The notes under the pieces are model-generated. The model saw only the letters and a program-made list of their open reading frames with translations, ran no database searches and was not told the DNA's origin. 64,000 nucleotides of DNA from positions 341,602-405,601 of the forward strand of contig NZ_JACHGN010000009.1 in the NCBI RefSeq assembly GCF_014202315.1, written 5' to 3'. The DNA is from Thermocatellispora tengchongensis. GTDB taxonomy: Bacteria > Actinomycetota > Actinomycetes > Streptosporangiales > Streptosporangiaceae. Every line of letters starts with the position of its first letter. Within the stretch, counting starts at the first letter, position 1. Positions 9,249-18,054 of the stretch are shown here, piece by piece. Made by a program: the position numbers and the translations under genes.

Positions 9249-10661
9249 TCAGGCGGCGGCGCAGGAGTCGTGGGTGGCGTCGAAGCTCTGCAGGTCGGCG
9301 GCGTCCTTGTGCTGGAGGGGCTTGAGGCCCTTCCAGTCGTCGCCGATGGTCAGGACGAGGCGGGCCGTGGTGGCGTTGGGGACCAGTCTGGTGGTGCTGG
9401 TCAGCAGGTCGCGGGTGAGGGTGGGGACGGCGGGGGAGCCGTTGGAGGAGTAGAAGACCGTGGTCTTGGGGGCCGGCTTGCGCTTGGTGTCGCCGATCTT
9501 GGCGATGTGGTAGCCGCGCTCTTCGAGCTGGGCGGCGACCGTGGTGGCCAGGCCGCTGCGCCAGGTGCCGTTGCGCACCTCGACGTTGACCTTGGAGCGC
9601 GGCGGGGCCTTGGTCTGGCCGCCCTTGACGCCGGTGAGGGGCTGGTCCTTGGCGACGATGTCGAACAGCTTCTTCGCCTGCGGCTGCACCCACTCCACGC
9701 GGCCGGGGTAGGTGGTGGAGTAGCGCCACGGCGTGGTGATGAAGTGGATCTTGCCGGCCGACAGGCCCTGGGCCGCGACCGCGAGGTCCCTCATGACGCC
9801 CGGGGTCAGGCCGGGGTCGGTGGTGACCGACTTGGTGGCGGCGTCCAGGAAGCCGAGCAGCTTGGCCGGGTCGGTCAGGGTCTCGCCGCTCATCACCTTC
9901 TTCACCATGGAGGCGAGGAACATCTGCTGGCGCTGGATGCGCCCGATGTCGGAGCCGTCGCCGAGGCTGTACCGCGCCCGTACGTACCCCAGGGCCTGCT
10001 CGCCCTTCAGCGTCTGCCGCCCGGCGGGCAGGGTGAGCAGGGCCTTCTTGTCACGGATCGGCTCGGGGATGCACACCTCCACGCCGCCGATGGCGTCGAC
10101 CATGCCCTTGAAGCCGGTGAAGTCCACCTTGACGAAGTGGTCGATGTGGATGCCGGTGAGGGATTCGATGGTCTTCCAGGTGCAGGCGATGCCGCCCGCG
10201 TTGAACGACTCGTTGATCATGCCGATGTGGGCGGCCTGGCCCGGTACGCCCTGGCGGGCGCGGCAGGCCGGGAGCTGGACCATCGAGTCGCGCGGGAAGC
10301 TGATCACGATCGCGTCGTCGCGCTTGGGGGACAGGTGGGCGAGCATGATCGTGTCGGTGCGCTCGCCGGCGAACTTGCCGTACTTGGCGTTCTTGCCGTT
10401 GCGCTGGTCGGAGCCGACCACCAGCACGTTCATCGCTTCCGTCACGGTCTTGGCGGGGCGGGCGTCGCCCAGGTCCTCGCGGGTGACCTCGATGTGCCTG
10501 ACGTTGCCGGTGAGCCTGGCGTACACGCCGTACGCCGTCGCGGCCAGCGCCACCACCACGACGGTCACGATCGCGATCGTCCAGCGCAACCACCGGCGCC
10601 GCCGCCGGGGCGTACGGCCTCGTGTGGGCGCCGGCGGCACGTCGATCAACCCGCTGCTCAC
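9249..10661 (-). CDS. LytR-CpsA-Psr (LCP) family cell-wall glycopolymer ligase
   Basis: A 470-residue membrane-anchored protein. A basic N-terminus (RRRRRWLRW) leads into one TM helix (~IAIVTVVVVALAATAYGVY); the extracytoplasmic LCP domain follows, with the hallmark acidic and arginine residues in VVGSDQRNG, GERTDTIML, FPRDSMV and RARYSLGDGSDIGRIQRQQ. A LytR_C domain occupies the last ~90 residues (VEVRNGTWRSGL...). LCP enzymes transfer wall polymers such as teichoic acid or arabinogalactan from lipid carriers to peptidoglycan. I prefer the GTG at 10661, six bases behind GGAG, over a start 20 codons upstream. Confidence 0.9.
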   Translation of the reverse strand: MSSGLIDVPPAPTRGRTPRRRRRWLRWTIAIVTVVVVALAATAYGVYARLTGNVRHIEVTREDLGDARPAKTVTEAMNVLVVGSDQRNGKNAKYGKFAGERTDTIMLAHLSPKRDDAIVISFPRDSMVQLPACRARQGVPGQAAHIGMINESFNAGGIACTWKTIESLTGIHIDHFVKVDFTGFKGMVDAIGGVEVCIPEPIRDKKALLTLPAGRQTLKGEQALGYVRARYSLGDGSDIGRIQRQQMFLASMVKKVMSGETLTDPAKLLGFLDAATKSVTTDPGLTPGVMRDLAVAAQGLSAGKIHFITTPWRYSTTYPGRVEWVQPQAKKLFDIVAKDQPLTGVKGGQTKAPPRSKVNVEVRNGTWRSGLATTVAAQLEERGYHIAKIGDTKRKPAPKTTVFYSSNGSPAVPTLTRDLLTSTTRLVPNATTARLVLTIGDDWKGLKPLQHKDAADLQSFDATHDSCAAA

Positions 10662-10820
10662 GTGTGTCTCCAGGAACGCGGCCAGGAGCACCGTTCCTGG
10701 CAGAGGGCTTTGTCCCGGCACACCGGACGGGGCCCGGCATCGGGCCGGCGCTGACCGGTGGGCGAGGAGAGTCTACCGATCAATCACGTCAGAGCGGTGT
10801 AAAGGCGGCATCACCTCCTG

Positions 10821-11708
10821 CTACTGCCCTTCTCCGGATTTCCCCTGCTCCTGCCGGACAAGGCCGAAGCGCTCCGCGAACTCGGACATCTCGGCGTGCT
10901 GCCGTCCGGGGTCGCCCGCGGAGACGCCGATGACGATGCGGGTGACCCCCTCCGCGGCGAGGGCCGCCACCCGGTCGGGGGACATGTCGCTCGATCCCCA
11001 GCGGGTGTACTCCAGCGCGTCCGGGTCGCGGCCCGCCTCGGCGGCGGTCGCGCGGGCCAGGCCGAACTGGGCGGCGCGCTCCTCGGGGGTGAGGGCGCCG
11101 CCGGGAAAGTAGCCGTCGCCGCGCAGCCCCGCCCGGCGGGCGGCGGCGCGGCTCGACCCGCCGATGTGGATCGGCAGGCGGGGCACGCCGAGGGGCTTGG
11201 GGTAGCTGCACAGGTTCTCGAAGGCGAAGAACTCCCCGGAGTGGCTGACGCCCTCCTCGCCACCGGCCCACAGCAGTCGCAGCACGTCGATGGCCTCGTC
11301 GGCGCGGCGGCCCCGGGTGCGGAAGTCGACGCCGACCGCGCGGGCCTCGCCGGGCAGGGTGCCCAGGCCCACGGTGAGCAGGCGCATCCGCCCTCCGGAC
11401 AGCACGTCCAGGGTCGCCAGGCGCTTGGCCAGGACAACCGGATGGTGGTACGGCAGCAGCAGCACGCCCGTGCCGAGCAGGAGCCGCCGCGTGGCCGCCG
11501 CGACGAAGGCCAGGCAGTCGAGCGGGTCGGCGAACGGGAGCGACACCGGCACCTCGTACCCGCCGAGCGTGGCCCCCGGGTACAGCACCAGGTGCTCGGG
11601 CAGGTACAGCGACTCGAAGCCGCACTCCTCCGCGTGCCGGGCGAACTCCACCATCCGGCCGGGGTCGGCCCCGTTGAACGCGGTGTTGTAGCTGACGCCG
11701 AATTTCAT
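10821..11708 (-). CDS. LLM-class F420-dependent oxidoreductase
   Basis: A 295-residue luciferase-like monooxygenase-fold protein (MKFGVSYN...EECGFESLYLPEHL...). The family features LGTGVLLLPYHHPVVLAKRLATLD and GRMRLLTVGLG are intact, and the length fits the F420-dependent group common in actinobacteria. It would move hydride between F420H2 and an unknown substrate in the cytosol. Downstream and upstream genes are unrelated, so context gives no substrate. The start at 11708 is the first ATG of the conserved domain. Confidence 0.88.
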   Translation of the reverse strand: MKFGVSYNTAFNGADPGRMVEFARHAEECGFESLYLPEHLVLYPGATLGGYEVPVSLPFADPLDCLAFVAAATRRLLLGTGVLLLPYHHPVVLAKRLATLDVLSGGRMRLLTVGLGTLPGEARAVGVDFRTRGRRADEAIDVLRLLWAGGEEGVSHSGEFFAFENLCSYPKPLGVPRLPIHIGGSSRAAARRAGLRGDGYFPGGALTPEERAAQFGLARATAAEAGRDPDALEYTRWGSSDMSPDRVAALAAEGVTRIVIGVSAGDPGRQHAEMSEFAERFGLVRQEQGKSGEGQ

Positions 11709-11769
11709 GCCCGTCTCCTGCGGCTCGCCGTTGCGCGGTCGGCGTCACCGTAGGACCTTGACGCCGGTG

Positions 11770-12345
11770 TCAGGGCAAATCGCACACCGGGCGGAGTGCC
11801 TGGTTCAGCGCCATTCGGTGCAGTCCGTCGAGCGGGGTGCGGGCCTCGGCGGCGTGCCGGGCCTGCGCGAGCCGCGCGTGGCATTCGGGGGCCGACCGGC
11901 GTACGGGCTCGGTCTGCTTCAGCAGCCGCAGCATCCGGGGCGTGAGGGCGTCGAGGCGGGGGCGTACCTCGGTGGCCAGGTCGGGGCGCTCGCGGGGACG
12001 CAGCGCGGGGTGGGCCCTCCAACGTGCGTGCAGCCCTCGCTGCACCACCTTCGCCGCCTCGATCTGCGCCCGGAAGAACCGGACCCCGGTCTCGGGCGCG
12101 AGCCCGGCCGCCGCCGACATCGCCGCCACGGAGTCCAGCACCTCCCGCTCCCGCGCCGGGTCGGTTATGGGGCCGCCCCCGCCGAACTTCGCCGCCGCCA
12201 CCTGGCCGGCCAGCAGGAGCCGCTGCACCGCCGACTCCACCAGGCCGTCCATCGGGGGCGGCGCCGGGGCGTACGGCGTGAGGAGCACGGCCGTGATCGC
12301 CACGGCGGCGGCGGGGCGGTGCAGCGGAAGGGCCGGGGGTCGCAT
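11770..12345 (-). CDS. Secreted AroQ-gamma-type chorismate mutase
   Basis: A 191-residue exported all-helical protein resembling the secreted M. tuberculosis enzyme. A signal peptide (MRPPALPL...AVAITAVLLTPYAPA) precedes the mutase body: LVESAVQRLLLAGQVAAAKF, then REVLDSVA and FFRAQIEAAKVVQ, which hold the usual Arg/Lys/Gln ligands. It would convert chorismate to prephenate outside the membrane; the reason actinobacteria export this activity is not settled. The start at 12345 has AGGAG eight bases upstream; the longer frame to 12396 lacks such a site and would bury the signal peptide. Last gene of the sigma-SnoaL-mutase row. Confidence 0.85.
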   Translation of the reverse strand: MRPPALPLHRPAAAVAITAVLLTPYAPAPPPMDGLVESAVQRLLLAGQVAAAKFGGGGPITDPAREREVLDSVAAMSAAAGLAPETGVRFFRAQIEAAKVVQRGLHARWRAHPALRPRERPDLATEVRPRLDALTPRMLRLLKQTEPVRRSAPECHARLAQARHAAEARTPLDGLHRMALNQALRPVCDLP

Positions 12346-12417
12346 GAGACGGGCTCCTGTGCCATGGGTGACGATCTCATCACCCATGGTAGTCACGCCC
12401 GGCCCGGCCGGTGTCCG

Positions 12418-13254
12418 TTACGGGCGCAGGTCGGTCCTGGCCATGCCGGTCTCCAGGTCCAGGGGGACCGACAGGTGCTGGTGCACCATCAGCCACCGGC
12501 CGTTCCCGCGCCGGAACACCCGGGTGCCCCGCGACCACGTCTCCTCGGCCCCGCCGTCCGGTCGCTCGACCCGCACCCGGTTGAGCCCCCACGCCACCGC
12601 CAGGTCGCCCTGGGCGACGACCGCGAGGTCGGGGACGTCCAGGGTGACGGCGGCGTCGCCGGCCTCGGCCAGGGCGCGCGCGCAGACCTCGCGCACGGCG
12701 TCCACGCCCACGTACCGCAGCGGCGCCTCGTGCTCGTAGGAGACGACGTCGTCGGCGATGGCGGCCATCATGCCGTCCAGGTCCTTGGCCGCGGTGCCGT
12801 CGTACCAGCGCCGGTGCACCGCGCGGATCTCCTCCTCCGCCTCCGTCTCGTGCGGCTGGACGTACGGGAACGAGTGGTGCTCGTGCGCGACCACCCACCG
12901 GCCGTCCTGCTTGCGCAGGCCGATCGTGAGCCGCAGCCGGTTGCGGGGGTCGCGGGCGAAGTCCTCCTCGGTGCCGCAGCGCAGCAGGGCGTGGGCGAAG
13001 GCGACGTCCTCGCCCGCGGTGACGTCCAGCGACTCGATCTCGAACCTGGCCCCCTGCGCCTGCCACCGAAAGAAGGGCGGCCAGGTCTTGGCGTACTCCT
13101 CCAGGCCACGCACGCCCTCGTACGGGGGCGGCACGTCGAACATCACGATGTCCTCGGCGTGGCCGGCCACGACCGCCTCCAGGTCGCCCCGGTGCACGGC
13201 CTCGGCCCAGCGTTCGATCATCGTGCGGATCAGCTCTTCGTCGGAAGTCGTCAT
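12418..13254 (-). CDS. Protein of two fused SnoaL-like (NTF2-fold) domains
   Basis: A 278-residue protein that is an internal duplication. Residues ~5-135 and ~140-265 each start with a helix of the type 'IRTMIERWAEAVHRGDLEAVVAGHAEDIVMFD' / 'IRAVHRRWYDGTAAKDLDGMMAAIADDVVSYE' and each ends in the strand pattern 'GRWVVAHEHHS' / 'GRWLMVHQHLS'. This is the SnoaL/NTF2 ketosteroid-isomerase-like fold, used by small-molecule isomerases and cyclases and by sigma-factor tails. It lies 70 bp downstream of an ECF sigma factor that itself carries a SnoaL tail, on the same strand, so it may be its target or partner. Activity unknown. Confidence 0.85.
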   Translation of the reverse strand: MTTSDEELIRTMIERWAEAVHRGDLEAVVAGHAEDIVMFDVPPPYEGVRGLEEYAKTWPPFFRWQAQGARFEIESLDVTAGEDVAFAHALLRCGTEEDFARDPRNRLRLTIGLRKQDGRWVVAHEHHSFPYVQPHETEAEEEIRAVHRRWYDGTAAKDLDGMMAAIADDVVSYEHEAPLRYVGVDAVREVCARALAEAGDAAVTLDVPDLAVVAQGDLAVAWGLNRVRVERPDGGAEETWSRGTRVFRRGNGRWLMVHQHLSVPLDLETGMARTDLRP

Positions 13255-13324
13255 TCGGCTCGGTCCTTTCCGGATCGCGGGTCCCTTCGGGACTACAACC
13301 CGGGCCGGAGCCGGAAATCATCGC

Positions 13325-14335
13325 TCAGCCGGCGGGGAGTTCCAGGGGCAGGCCGAACGCCGCGAAGTCGGCGTCCAGGAAGGAGACCACCTCGGCGACG
13401 CGGGCGCCGCGCAGGGCGAGCAGGTCCAGGCCCGCCGGCAGGTACGCCGAGCGCTCCTCGTCCCACAGGTACGTGCCGAACGCGAGCTGCCCGTTCGCCC
13501 GCGCGGGCAGGAATCGCCAGCGGCGCGGCGCCACCTCGGCCAGGAAGCCCCGGATGCCGTCGTGCCCCCGGTACCAGGTGGTCAGCGGCGGCATCGAGTA
13601 CTTCGCGTCGTGGGTCAGCATGGCCACGATCGCCTCGACGTCACCGGCCTCCCACGCGGCGGCGTAGCGGCGGGCCAGCTCCCGTTGCCCGGCCTCGCCC
13701 AGCTCGTCGAGCGTACGGCGCTGGGTGGTCCCGGGGAGCAGCCCGGCCAGGGTGCGCCGGGCCCGCTGCAGGGCGCTGCTGACCGCCGCGGCCGTGGTGT
13801 CCAGCAGCGCGGCGGCCTCGCGGGCGGGGTAGCCGAGGACGTCGCACAGCAGCACGGCGGCGCGCTGCGTGCCCGGCAGGTGCTGGAGCGCGGCGACGAA
13901 CGCGAGCTCCACGCTCTCGCGCGCCACCGCGCGGGCCTCGGGACCCGGTTCGACGGTCCCGCTCAGCAGCCGGTCGGGGTAGGGCTCCAGCCAGGCCCGC
14001 TCGGCCAGGGGCGCCTCCTCCGCGCCCAGGCCGGCCGGCAGCTCGCGCCGCCCCCGCCGCTCGATCAGCGTCAGGGCCCGGTTCGTCGCGATCTTGTAGA
14101 GCCAGGGGCGGATCGAGCCGCGGTCCTCGTAGCGGGCCAGCCCGCGCCAGGCCCGGTCGAGCGTCTCCTGCACGGCGTCCTCGGCGTCGTGCAGCGAGCC
14201 CAGCATCCGGTAGCAGTGGGCGCGCAGCTCGTCGCGCAGCGGCCCCACCAGCCGGGCGAACGCGTCGGGGTCGCCGCCGCGCGCCGCGTCCAGCAGTTCC
14301 GCCGCGCCGGTCACCTCGTCCCGCGTGCCCCCCAC
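13325..14335 (-). CDS. ECF sigma-70 factor with C-terminal SnoaL-like domain
   Basis: A 336-residue sigma factor. Region 2 (residues ~15-85) contains [23 protein letters not shown] and the promoter-melting part [13 protein letters not shown]; region 4 (~150-205) contains [20 protein letters not shown] and a helix-turn-helix [21 protein letters not shown]. The last ~125 residues are a SnoaL/NTF2-like domain ([28 protein letters not shown]), the layout of the SigG/SigJ/ECF41-like groups where this tail modulates activity and no anti-sigma is needed. The start is a GTG at 14335; a second GTG seven codons in is possible. No anti-sigma gene is adjacent, in line with the built-in tail. Confidence 0.9.
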   Translation of the reverse strand: MGGTRDEVTGAAELLDAARGGDPDAFARLVGPLRDELRAHCYRMLGSLHDAEDAVQETLDRAWRGLARYEDRGSIRPWLYKIATNRALTLIERRGRRELPAGLGAEEAPLAERAWLEPYPDRLLSGTVEPGPEARAVARESVELAFVAALQHLPGTQRAAVLLCDVLGYPAREAAALLDTTAAAVSSALQRARRTLAGLLPGTTQRRTLDELGEAGQRELARRYAAAWEAGDVEAIVAMLTHDAKYSMPPLTTWYRGHDGIRGFLAEVAPRRWRFLPARANGQLAFGTYLWDEERSAYLPAGLDLLALRGARVAEVVSFLDADFAAFGLPLELPAG

Positions 14336-14366
14336 CGGGCCAGCCTATGACCCCAGCCGCTTTACA

Positions 14367-14385
14367 TATGGACATTTTGTGCATA
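14367..14385. promoter_or_regulatory. Dyad in the AT-rich divergent promoter of sigma factor and DUF4142 gene
   Basis: TATGGACA (14367-14374) and TGTGCATA (14378-14385) form an inverted repeat with one mismatch and a 3-bp centre. It sits in an AT-rich patch between the leftward sigma gene (start 14335) and the rightward DUF4142 gene (start 14450), where the surrounding sequence is very GC-rich. A shared operator or promoter element is likely; the binding protein is unknown. Confidence 0.4.
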
Positions 14386-14449
14386 AGTCGGCATGGGTGG
14401 CACCCCCTCGGGCACCTCGTTCGCAACATGAGCCATCGGGGGAGGATTC

Positions 14450-15040
14450 ATGATCAAAGGGATCGTCACCATCGTGTCCGCGCTCGCCGTCGCCCTGTTC
14501 GCACCGGCCGCGGCTACAGCGGCCACCCCGACACCCGGGCTGAGCGACCAGGACCGTACCTTCCTGGTCCAGGCCCACCAGGCCAACCTGTTCGAGATCG
14601 CCGCCGGCGAGGCGGCCCAGCAGAAGGGGACGTCCCAGGCGATCCGCGACCTGGGCGGCAAGCTCATCACCGACCACCGCAAACTCGACGAGAACGTCCG
14701 CAACGTGGCGGAACAGCTCAACGTGGACCTGCCGGACGAGCCTTCCGAAGCCCAGAGCGAGGAACTCGACCGCATCGAGGGCCTGAGCGGCGCCGAGTTC
14801 GACCGTGCCTGGGTCACCGCGCAGATCGCCGGCCACCGCCAGACCCTCGCCGACGGCGCCAAGCAGTTGGAGCAGGGCCAGTCCGAGCAGGTCAAGCAGC
14901 TCGCCACCGACGCCAAGCCGGTCATCGAGGAACACCTGCAGATGCTCCAGGAGCTGGAGCAGGAGGCCACCGGCACCCCCACCACCACCCCCACCGAGAC
15001 CACCCCGCCCGCCGACACGCCGGACGAGACCCCGACCTGA
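14450..15040 (+). CDS. Exported DUF4142 protein
   Basis: A 196-residue secreted protein. Residues 1-25 are a signal peptide (MIKGIVTIVSALAVALFAPAAATAA). Residues ~32-165 are a DUF4142 helical bundle of ferritin-like type: FLVQAHQANLFEIAAGEAAQQKG, LITDHRKLDENVRNVAEQL, and a C-terminal helix VIEEHLQMLQEL. The last ~25 residues are a Thr/Pro-rich tail (TPTTTPTETTPPADTP) of wall-spanning type. The SD GGGGGAGG lies just upstream. Function of the family is not established; related proteins occur in stress regulons. The 1-kb repeat region begins right after the stop. Confidence 0.88.
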   Translation: MIKGIVTIVSALAVALFAPAAATAATPTPGLSDQDRTFLVQAHQANLFEIAAGEAAQQKGTSQAIRDLGGKLITDHRKLDENVRNVAEQLNVDLPDEPSEAQSEELDRIEGLSGAEFDRAWVTAQIAGHRQTLADGAKQLEQGQSEQVKQLATDAKPVIEEHLQMLQELEQEATGTPTTTPTETTPPADTPDETPT

Positions 15041-16107
15041 TCCACCCCGCCCCGGCGGCCGTCGCCCACCACCACTCCCGGCGACGGCCGCCCACGGGGC
15101 GCAGCCCGCGGGTGGCCGTGCGTTCGGGCTCGGGCGGTCGTCGTGCCGGGTGTGGTGTCGTTCGCGGCCTACCGCCGGTCCCGGTGACGGCCGCGCTCGG
15201 GCCGCAGTCGCGGGAGGGGGTCGTGCGTTCGGGCTTGGGTGGGTCGCCGTGCCGGAGGTGGAGTCATATGCGGCCTACCGCTCGCCCGCGAACTGCGCCC
15301 CGACACACCCGGCACGACGACCGCCGTAGGCCGCGAATGACACCCAAGCCCGAGTGCGGCCGGCTGGTCCCGGTGATGGCCGCGCTTCGAACGCGGCCAT
15401 CACTCAAGCCCGAGTGCGGCCGTCGCCCGCGAACGCCGGTCCCGGCGATGGCCCCGCTTGGGGCGCAGTTCGCGGGGGGTGGTCGTGCGTTCGGGCTTGG
15501 GCGGTCGTCGTGCCGGATGTGGTGTCGTTCACGGCCTACCGCCGGTCCCGGTGACGGCCGGTCACCGGCACACACGGGGCGCAGCTCGCGGGGGCGGCCG
15601 TGCGTTCGGGGTTGGGTGGGTCCTCGTGCCGGGTGCGGAGCCAATCGCGTGGCGACCGGGCTCGGGCCGGCGTGGTGGCCGTGCTCGGCGGCGGGCGCCT
15701 CATGTGGCCCGCGTGCTGTGATCGTGTGCGGGCGCCGGGCTCGCGCCCGGCATTCCGGACGGTCGCGGGCGGGGCCGCGTGGTGGCCGCGCCCGCTCCGG
15801 GTGTTCTCGCGGTGGCCTGCGCTCGCTGCCGGGCCTGCTCGTGGTGGCCTGCGTTCGCTGCCGGGCCTTCTCGTGGTGGCTTGCGTTCGCTGCCGGGCCT
15901 TCTCGCCGCGGCCCGCGCTCGTTGCCGGGTGTTCTCGCGGTGGCCTGTGGGCCCGGGGGTGGCCGGCGCGCCGGCTTGTACGGATCGGGGCGCCCGCCGC
16001 GTGCTCCCGGAGCGGGGGACGGGGTGGAGCGTGCTCGGGGGGCGAATGTCTGGACTATTCGGGCGTCACCGGACAGATGTCATAATCCATGATCCCTGTA
16101 TCAGCGG
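15041..16107. repeat. Gene-free 1.07-kb spacer built of diverged, partly inverted repeats
   Basis: I see no credible gene here: the open frames are Arg/Ala-rich and run through repeats whose unit is not a multiple of three. A ~90-bp module centred on 'GTGCGTTCGGGCTTGGGCGG' and 'GCGGCCTACCGC' occurs at about 15097-15192, 15210-15283, 15466-15560 and, shortened, 15576-15650; one copy is inverted at about 15284-15362 (CCGTAGGCCGCGAATGAC). Smaller pieces such as 'CCGGTCCCGGTGACGGCC' recur at 15174, 15368 and 15543. From 15799 a 32-bp tandem array follows. The area is an expanding non-coding repeat region between a rightward gene and a leftward gene, so it may act as a terminator or a recombination hot spot. 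Confidence 0.75.
15799..15950. repeat. 32-bp tandem array, about 4.7 copies
   Basis: Units begin at 15799, 15831, 15863, 15895 and 15927 (last one partial). The consensus starts GGGCCTTCTCGTGGTGGCCT and ends in CGCTGCC. Copies differ at a few positions each. Thirty-two is not divisible by three, so the array is not read as protein. No inverted repeat within the unit and no spacers, so it is not a CRISPR array. Confidence 0.9.
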
Positions 16108-16494
16108 TTAACCGTCGTATCGCATGTGCAGGCGGAGGCGGGAGTTTCCGTGGGGATTGTCCACCTCGGTCTCGTCGCAGAGCTGGCGGATCACCCACAG
16201 GCCGAGGCCGCGGGTGGTCCAGTCGGTGGGGCGGCCGTTCAGGTGGGCGGGTTTGAGGGCGCCGGCGTAATCGACGATCTCCACGGTTATTCCGGTCGCG
16301 TCGGTGCGGCAGGCGACGGCGCCTTTTCCGCCGCCGTGCTCAAGGACGTTGGTGATCGCCTCGTTCGTGGCCAGGACCAGGGCCTCGACCCGTTCCAGGG
16401 GCATTCCGCGCTGGAGCGCGTAGCCGGCCACCCGCGCCCGCATTTCGGCGAGATCGTAAGTGATCGGCCATTCCGGGTGGGGGGCGAGGTCCAT
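16108..16494 (-). CDS. RsbW/SpoIIAB-like ATP-binding (HATPase_c) anti-sigma-type kinase
   Basis: A 128-residue GHKL-fold protein. The N-box is ALVLATNEAITNVLEHG (Asn and Glu for Mg-ATP), the G1-like loop is EIVDYAGALKP, and the G2 region is RGLGLWVIRQLCDE. The family phosphorylates an anti-sigma antagonist or binds a sigma factor; actinobacteria have many orphan copies used in development and stress. No sigma or STAS partner lies next to it. In the G1 box the usual DxGxG is DYAGALKP, a common variant in orphan copies. Confidence 0.87.
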   Translation of the reverse strand: MDLAPHPEWPITYDLAEMRARVAGYALQRGMPLERVEALVLATNEAITNVLEHGGGKGAVACRTDATGITVEIVDYAGALKPAHLNGRPTDWTTRGLGLWVIRQLCDETEVDNPHGNSRLRLHMRYDG

Positions 16495-16628
16495 GTCAGC
16501 TTCTCGGGTGGCGGTATCGGAAGGGAAACAGTGTCGTTGGACGCGCCATTGCCGCTCCCGATTCCGCCGTTCCGCTCAGCCTTTCCGGCACATTCATTAC
16601 TCTAATCCGTGACAGGCCCTCGCGGGCG

Positions 16629-17918
16629 TTACATGAGATAGCGCAGCCACAAGTACGGCGCGACCAGGGTCACCGTGACGACGGTGACGATCAGGCCGTA
16701 CTTCGTGAACTCCCAGAAGCTGATGGGGGTGCGGTTGCGTGCGGCGATGCCGAGCACCACCACGTTGGCCGCCGCGCCCACCGCCGTGGCGTTGCCGCCC
16801 AGGTCGGCGCCGAACGCCAGGGACCACCACAGGACCTGCGTGGGGCCGTCGCCCCCGGCCTGGACCAGTTCGGCCACGATCGGGCTCATGGTGGCGACGT
16901 AGGGGATGTTGTCCACGATGGCCGACAGCGCGGCCGAGCCGCCGAGCAGGCCCATCGTGGTGAGCTCCAGGCGCCCGGCCGTCGCCTCGACCGCCGTCTG
17001 CGACAGCAGGCCGATGACGCCGGTCTCCACCAGGGCGCCGACCATGACGAACAGGCCGGCGAAGAACACCAGCGTGGGCCATTCCACCTCGGCCAGGGCC
17101 TGCTCGGTGGTGACCCGGGTGGCCGCGACCAGGATGCCCGCGCCCAGCAGCGCCACGACCGAGGGCTCGTAGTGCAGCACGGGGTGCAGGACGAACGCCG
17201 CCAGCACCAGGGCGAGCACGGCCAGACTCTGCCACAGCAGCCGCCGGTCGGCGATGGCCTCCCGCTCGTCCAGTTCCATGACGGCCGCCGCGCGCTCGGG
17301 GTCGTACCGGAAGCGCCGTCCGAACAGCAGCCAGCACAGGCCGATGAAGACCGCCATGAGCACCACCACCATCGGCGCCATGTGCACCAGGAAGTCGTTG
17401 AAGCTCAGGCCGCCGCGGCTGGCGATGATGATGTTGGGCGGGTCGCCGACCAGGGTGGCGGCGCCGCCGATGTTGGAGGACATCGCCTCGGCGATCAGGA
17501 AGGGGGTGGCGGGCAGGGCCAGGCGCTCGCAGACCAGGAGCGTCACCGGGGCGATGAGCAGCACGGTGGTGACGTTGTCCAGCATGGCCGAGGCGACGGC
17601 GGTGAGCAGCACGAGCAGGACCATGAGCCGGAACGGCCGTCCCCTGGCGCGCTTGGCGGCCCAGATCGCCAGGTATTCGAAGATGCCGGTCTCCCGCAGC
17701 ACCCCGACGATGATCATCATGCCGAGGAGCAGGAAGATGACGTTCCAGTCGATTCCGGCGTGCTCGGAGAAGAACGCGGCCTCGGCGTCGGTGGCGTGGA
17801 TCAGCAGCATGATCCCGGCCGCGCCGAGGGCGGCGGCGACCCGGTTCATCTTCTCGGTGGCGATCAGCGTGTACGCGGCGAGGAAGACCGCCACGCTCAC
17901 CCAGGCGAGTACGGTCAT
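16629..17918 (-). CDS. ArsB/NhaD-type (ion transporter superfamily) membrane transporter
   Basis: A 429-residue protein with 11-12 hydrophobic helices. Diagnostic parts are the paired ion-site motifs near '[21 protein letters not shown]' (split here as [15 protein letters not shown] and NIIIASRGG) and the symmetrical '[19 protein letters not shown]' in the C-terminal half, typical of the ArsB/NhaD/P-protein group (SLC13-like fold). It would exchange Na+ for H+ or carry an oxyanion across the cell membrane. No arsR or arsenate reductase is near, while a Ktr/TrkH K+ subunit follows, so a role in ion balance is more likely than arsenite efflux. Confidence 0.87.
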   Translation of the reverse strand: MTVLAWVSVAVFLAAYTLIATEKMNRVAAALGAAGIMLLIHATDAEAAFFSEHAGIDWNVIFLLLGMMIIVGVLRETGIFEYLAIWAAKRARGRPFRLMVLLVLLTAVASAMLDNVTTVLLIAPVTLLVCERLALPATPFLIAEAMSSNIGGAATLVGDPPNIIIASRGGLSFNDFLVHMAPMVVVLMAVFIGLCWLLFGRRFRYDPERAAAVMELDEREAIADRRLLWQSLAVLALVLAAFVLHPVLHYEPSVVALLGAGILVAATRVTTEQALAEVEWPTLVFFAGLFVMVGALVETGVIGLLSQTAVEATAGRLELTTMGLLGGSAALSAIVDNIPYVATMSPIVAELVQAGGDGPTQVLWWSLAFGADLGGNATAVGAAANVVVLGIAARNRTPISFWEFTKYGLIVTVVTVTLVAPYLWLRYLM

Positions 17919-18054
17919 GCGGCAGAACCGGCAAGCAGCTCAAATGCGGGCACGAATGCATCCTTCATGCAATAGGGGATGGACACGTGCCGACCAGACT
18001 TCCCGGCTCACCTGCCCTCAAGGTATCAAGAACCTCGCCGATCACAAGCAGGGG

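Noticed and set aside
15799-15950. CRISPR array
   Set aside because: Units are directly abutting with no unique spacers, and no cas genes are near. Same reasoning for the 27-bp array at 21123.
14347-16092. Plus-strand open frame of 581 codons across the DUF4142 gene and the repeat region
   Set aside because: It is in the wrong frame for DUF4142, full of Arg/Pro, and crosses a 32-bp tandem array not divisible by three.
16629-17918. Arsenical resistance pump
   Set aside because: The family fits, but there is no arsR, arsC or arsenite-linked gene; the neighbour is a K+ channel subunit, so the arsenic label is not supported.
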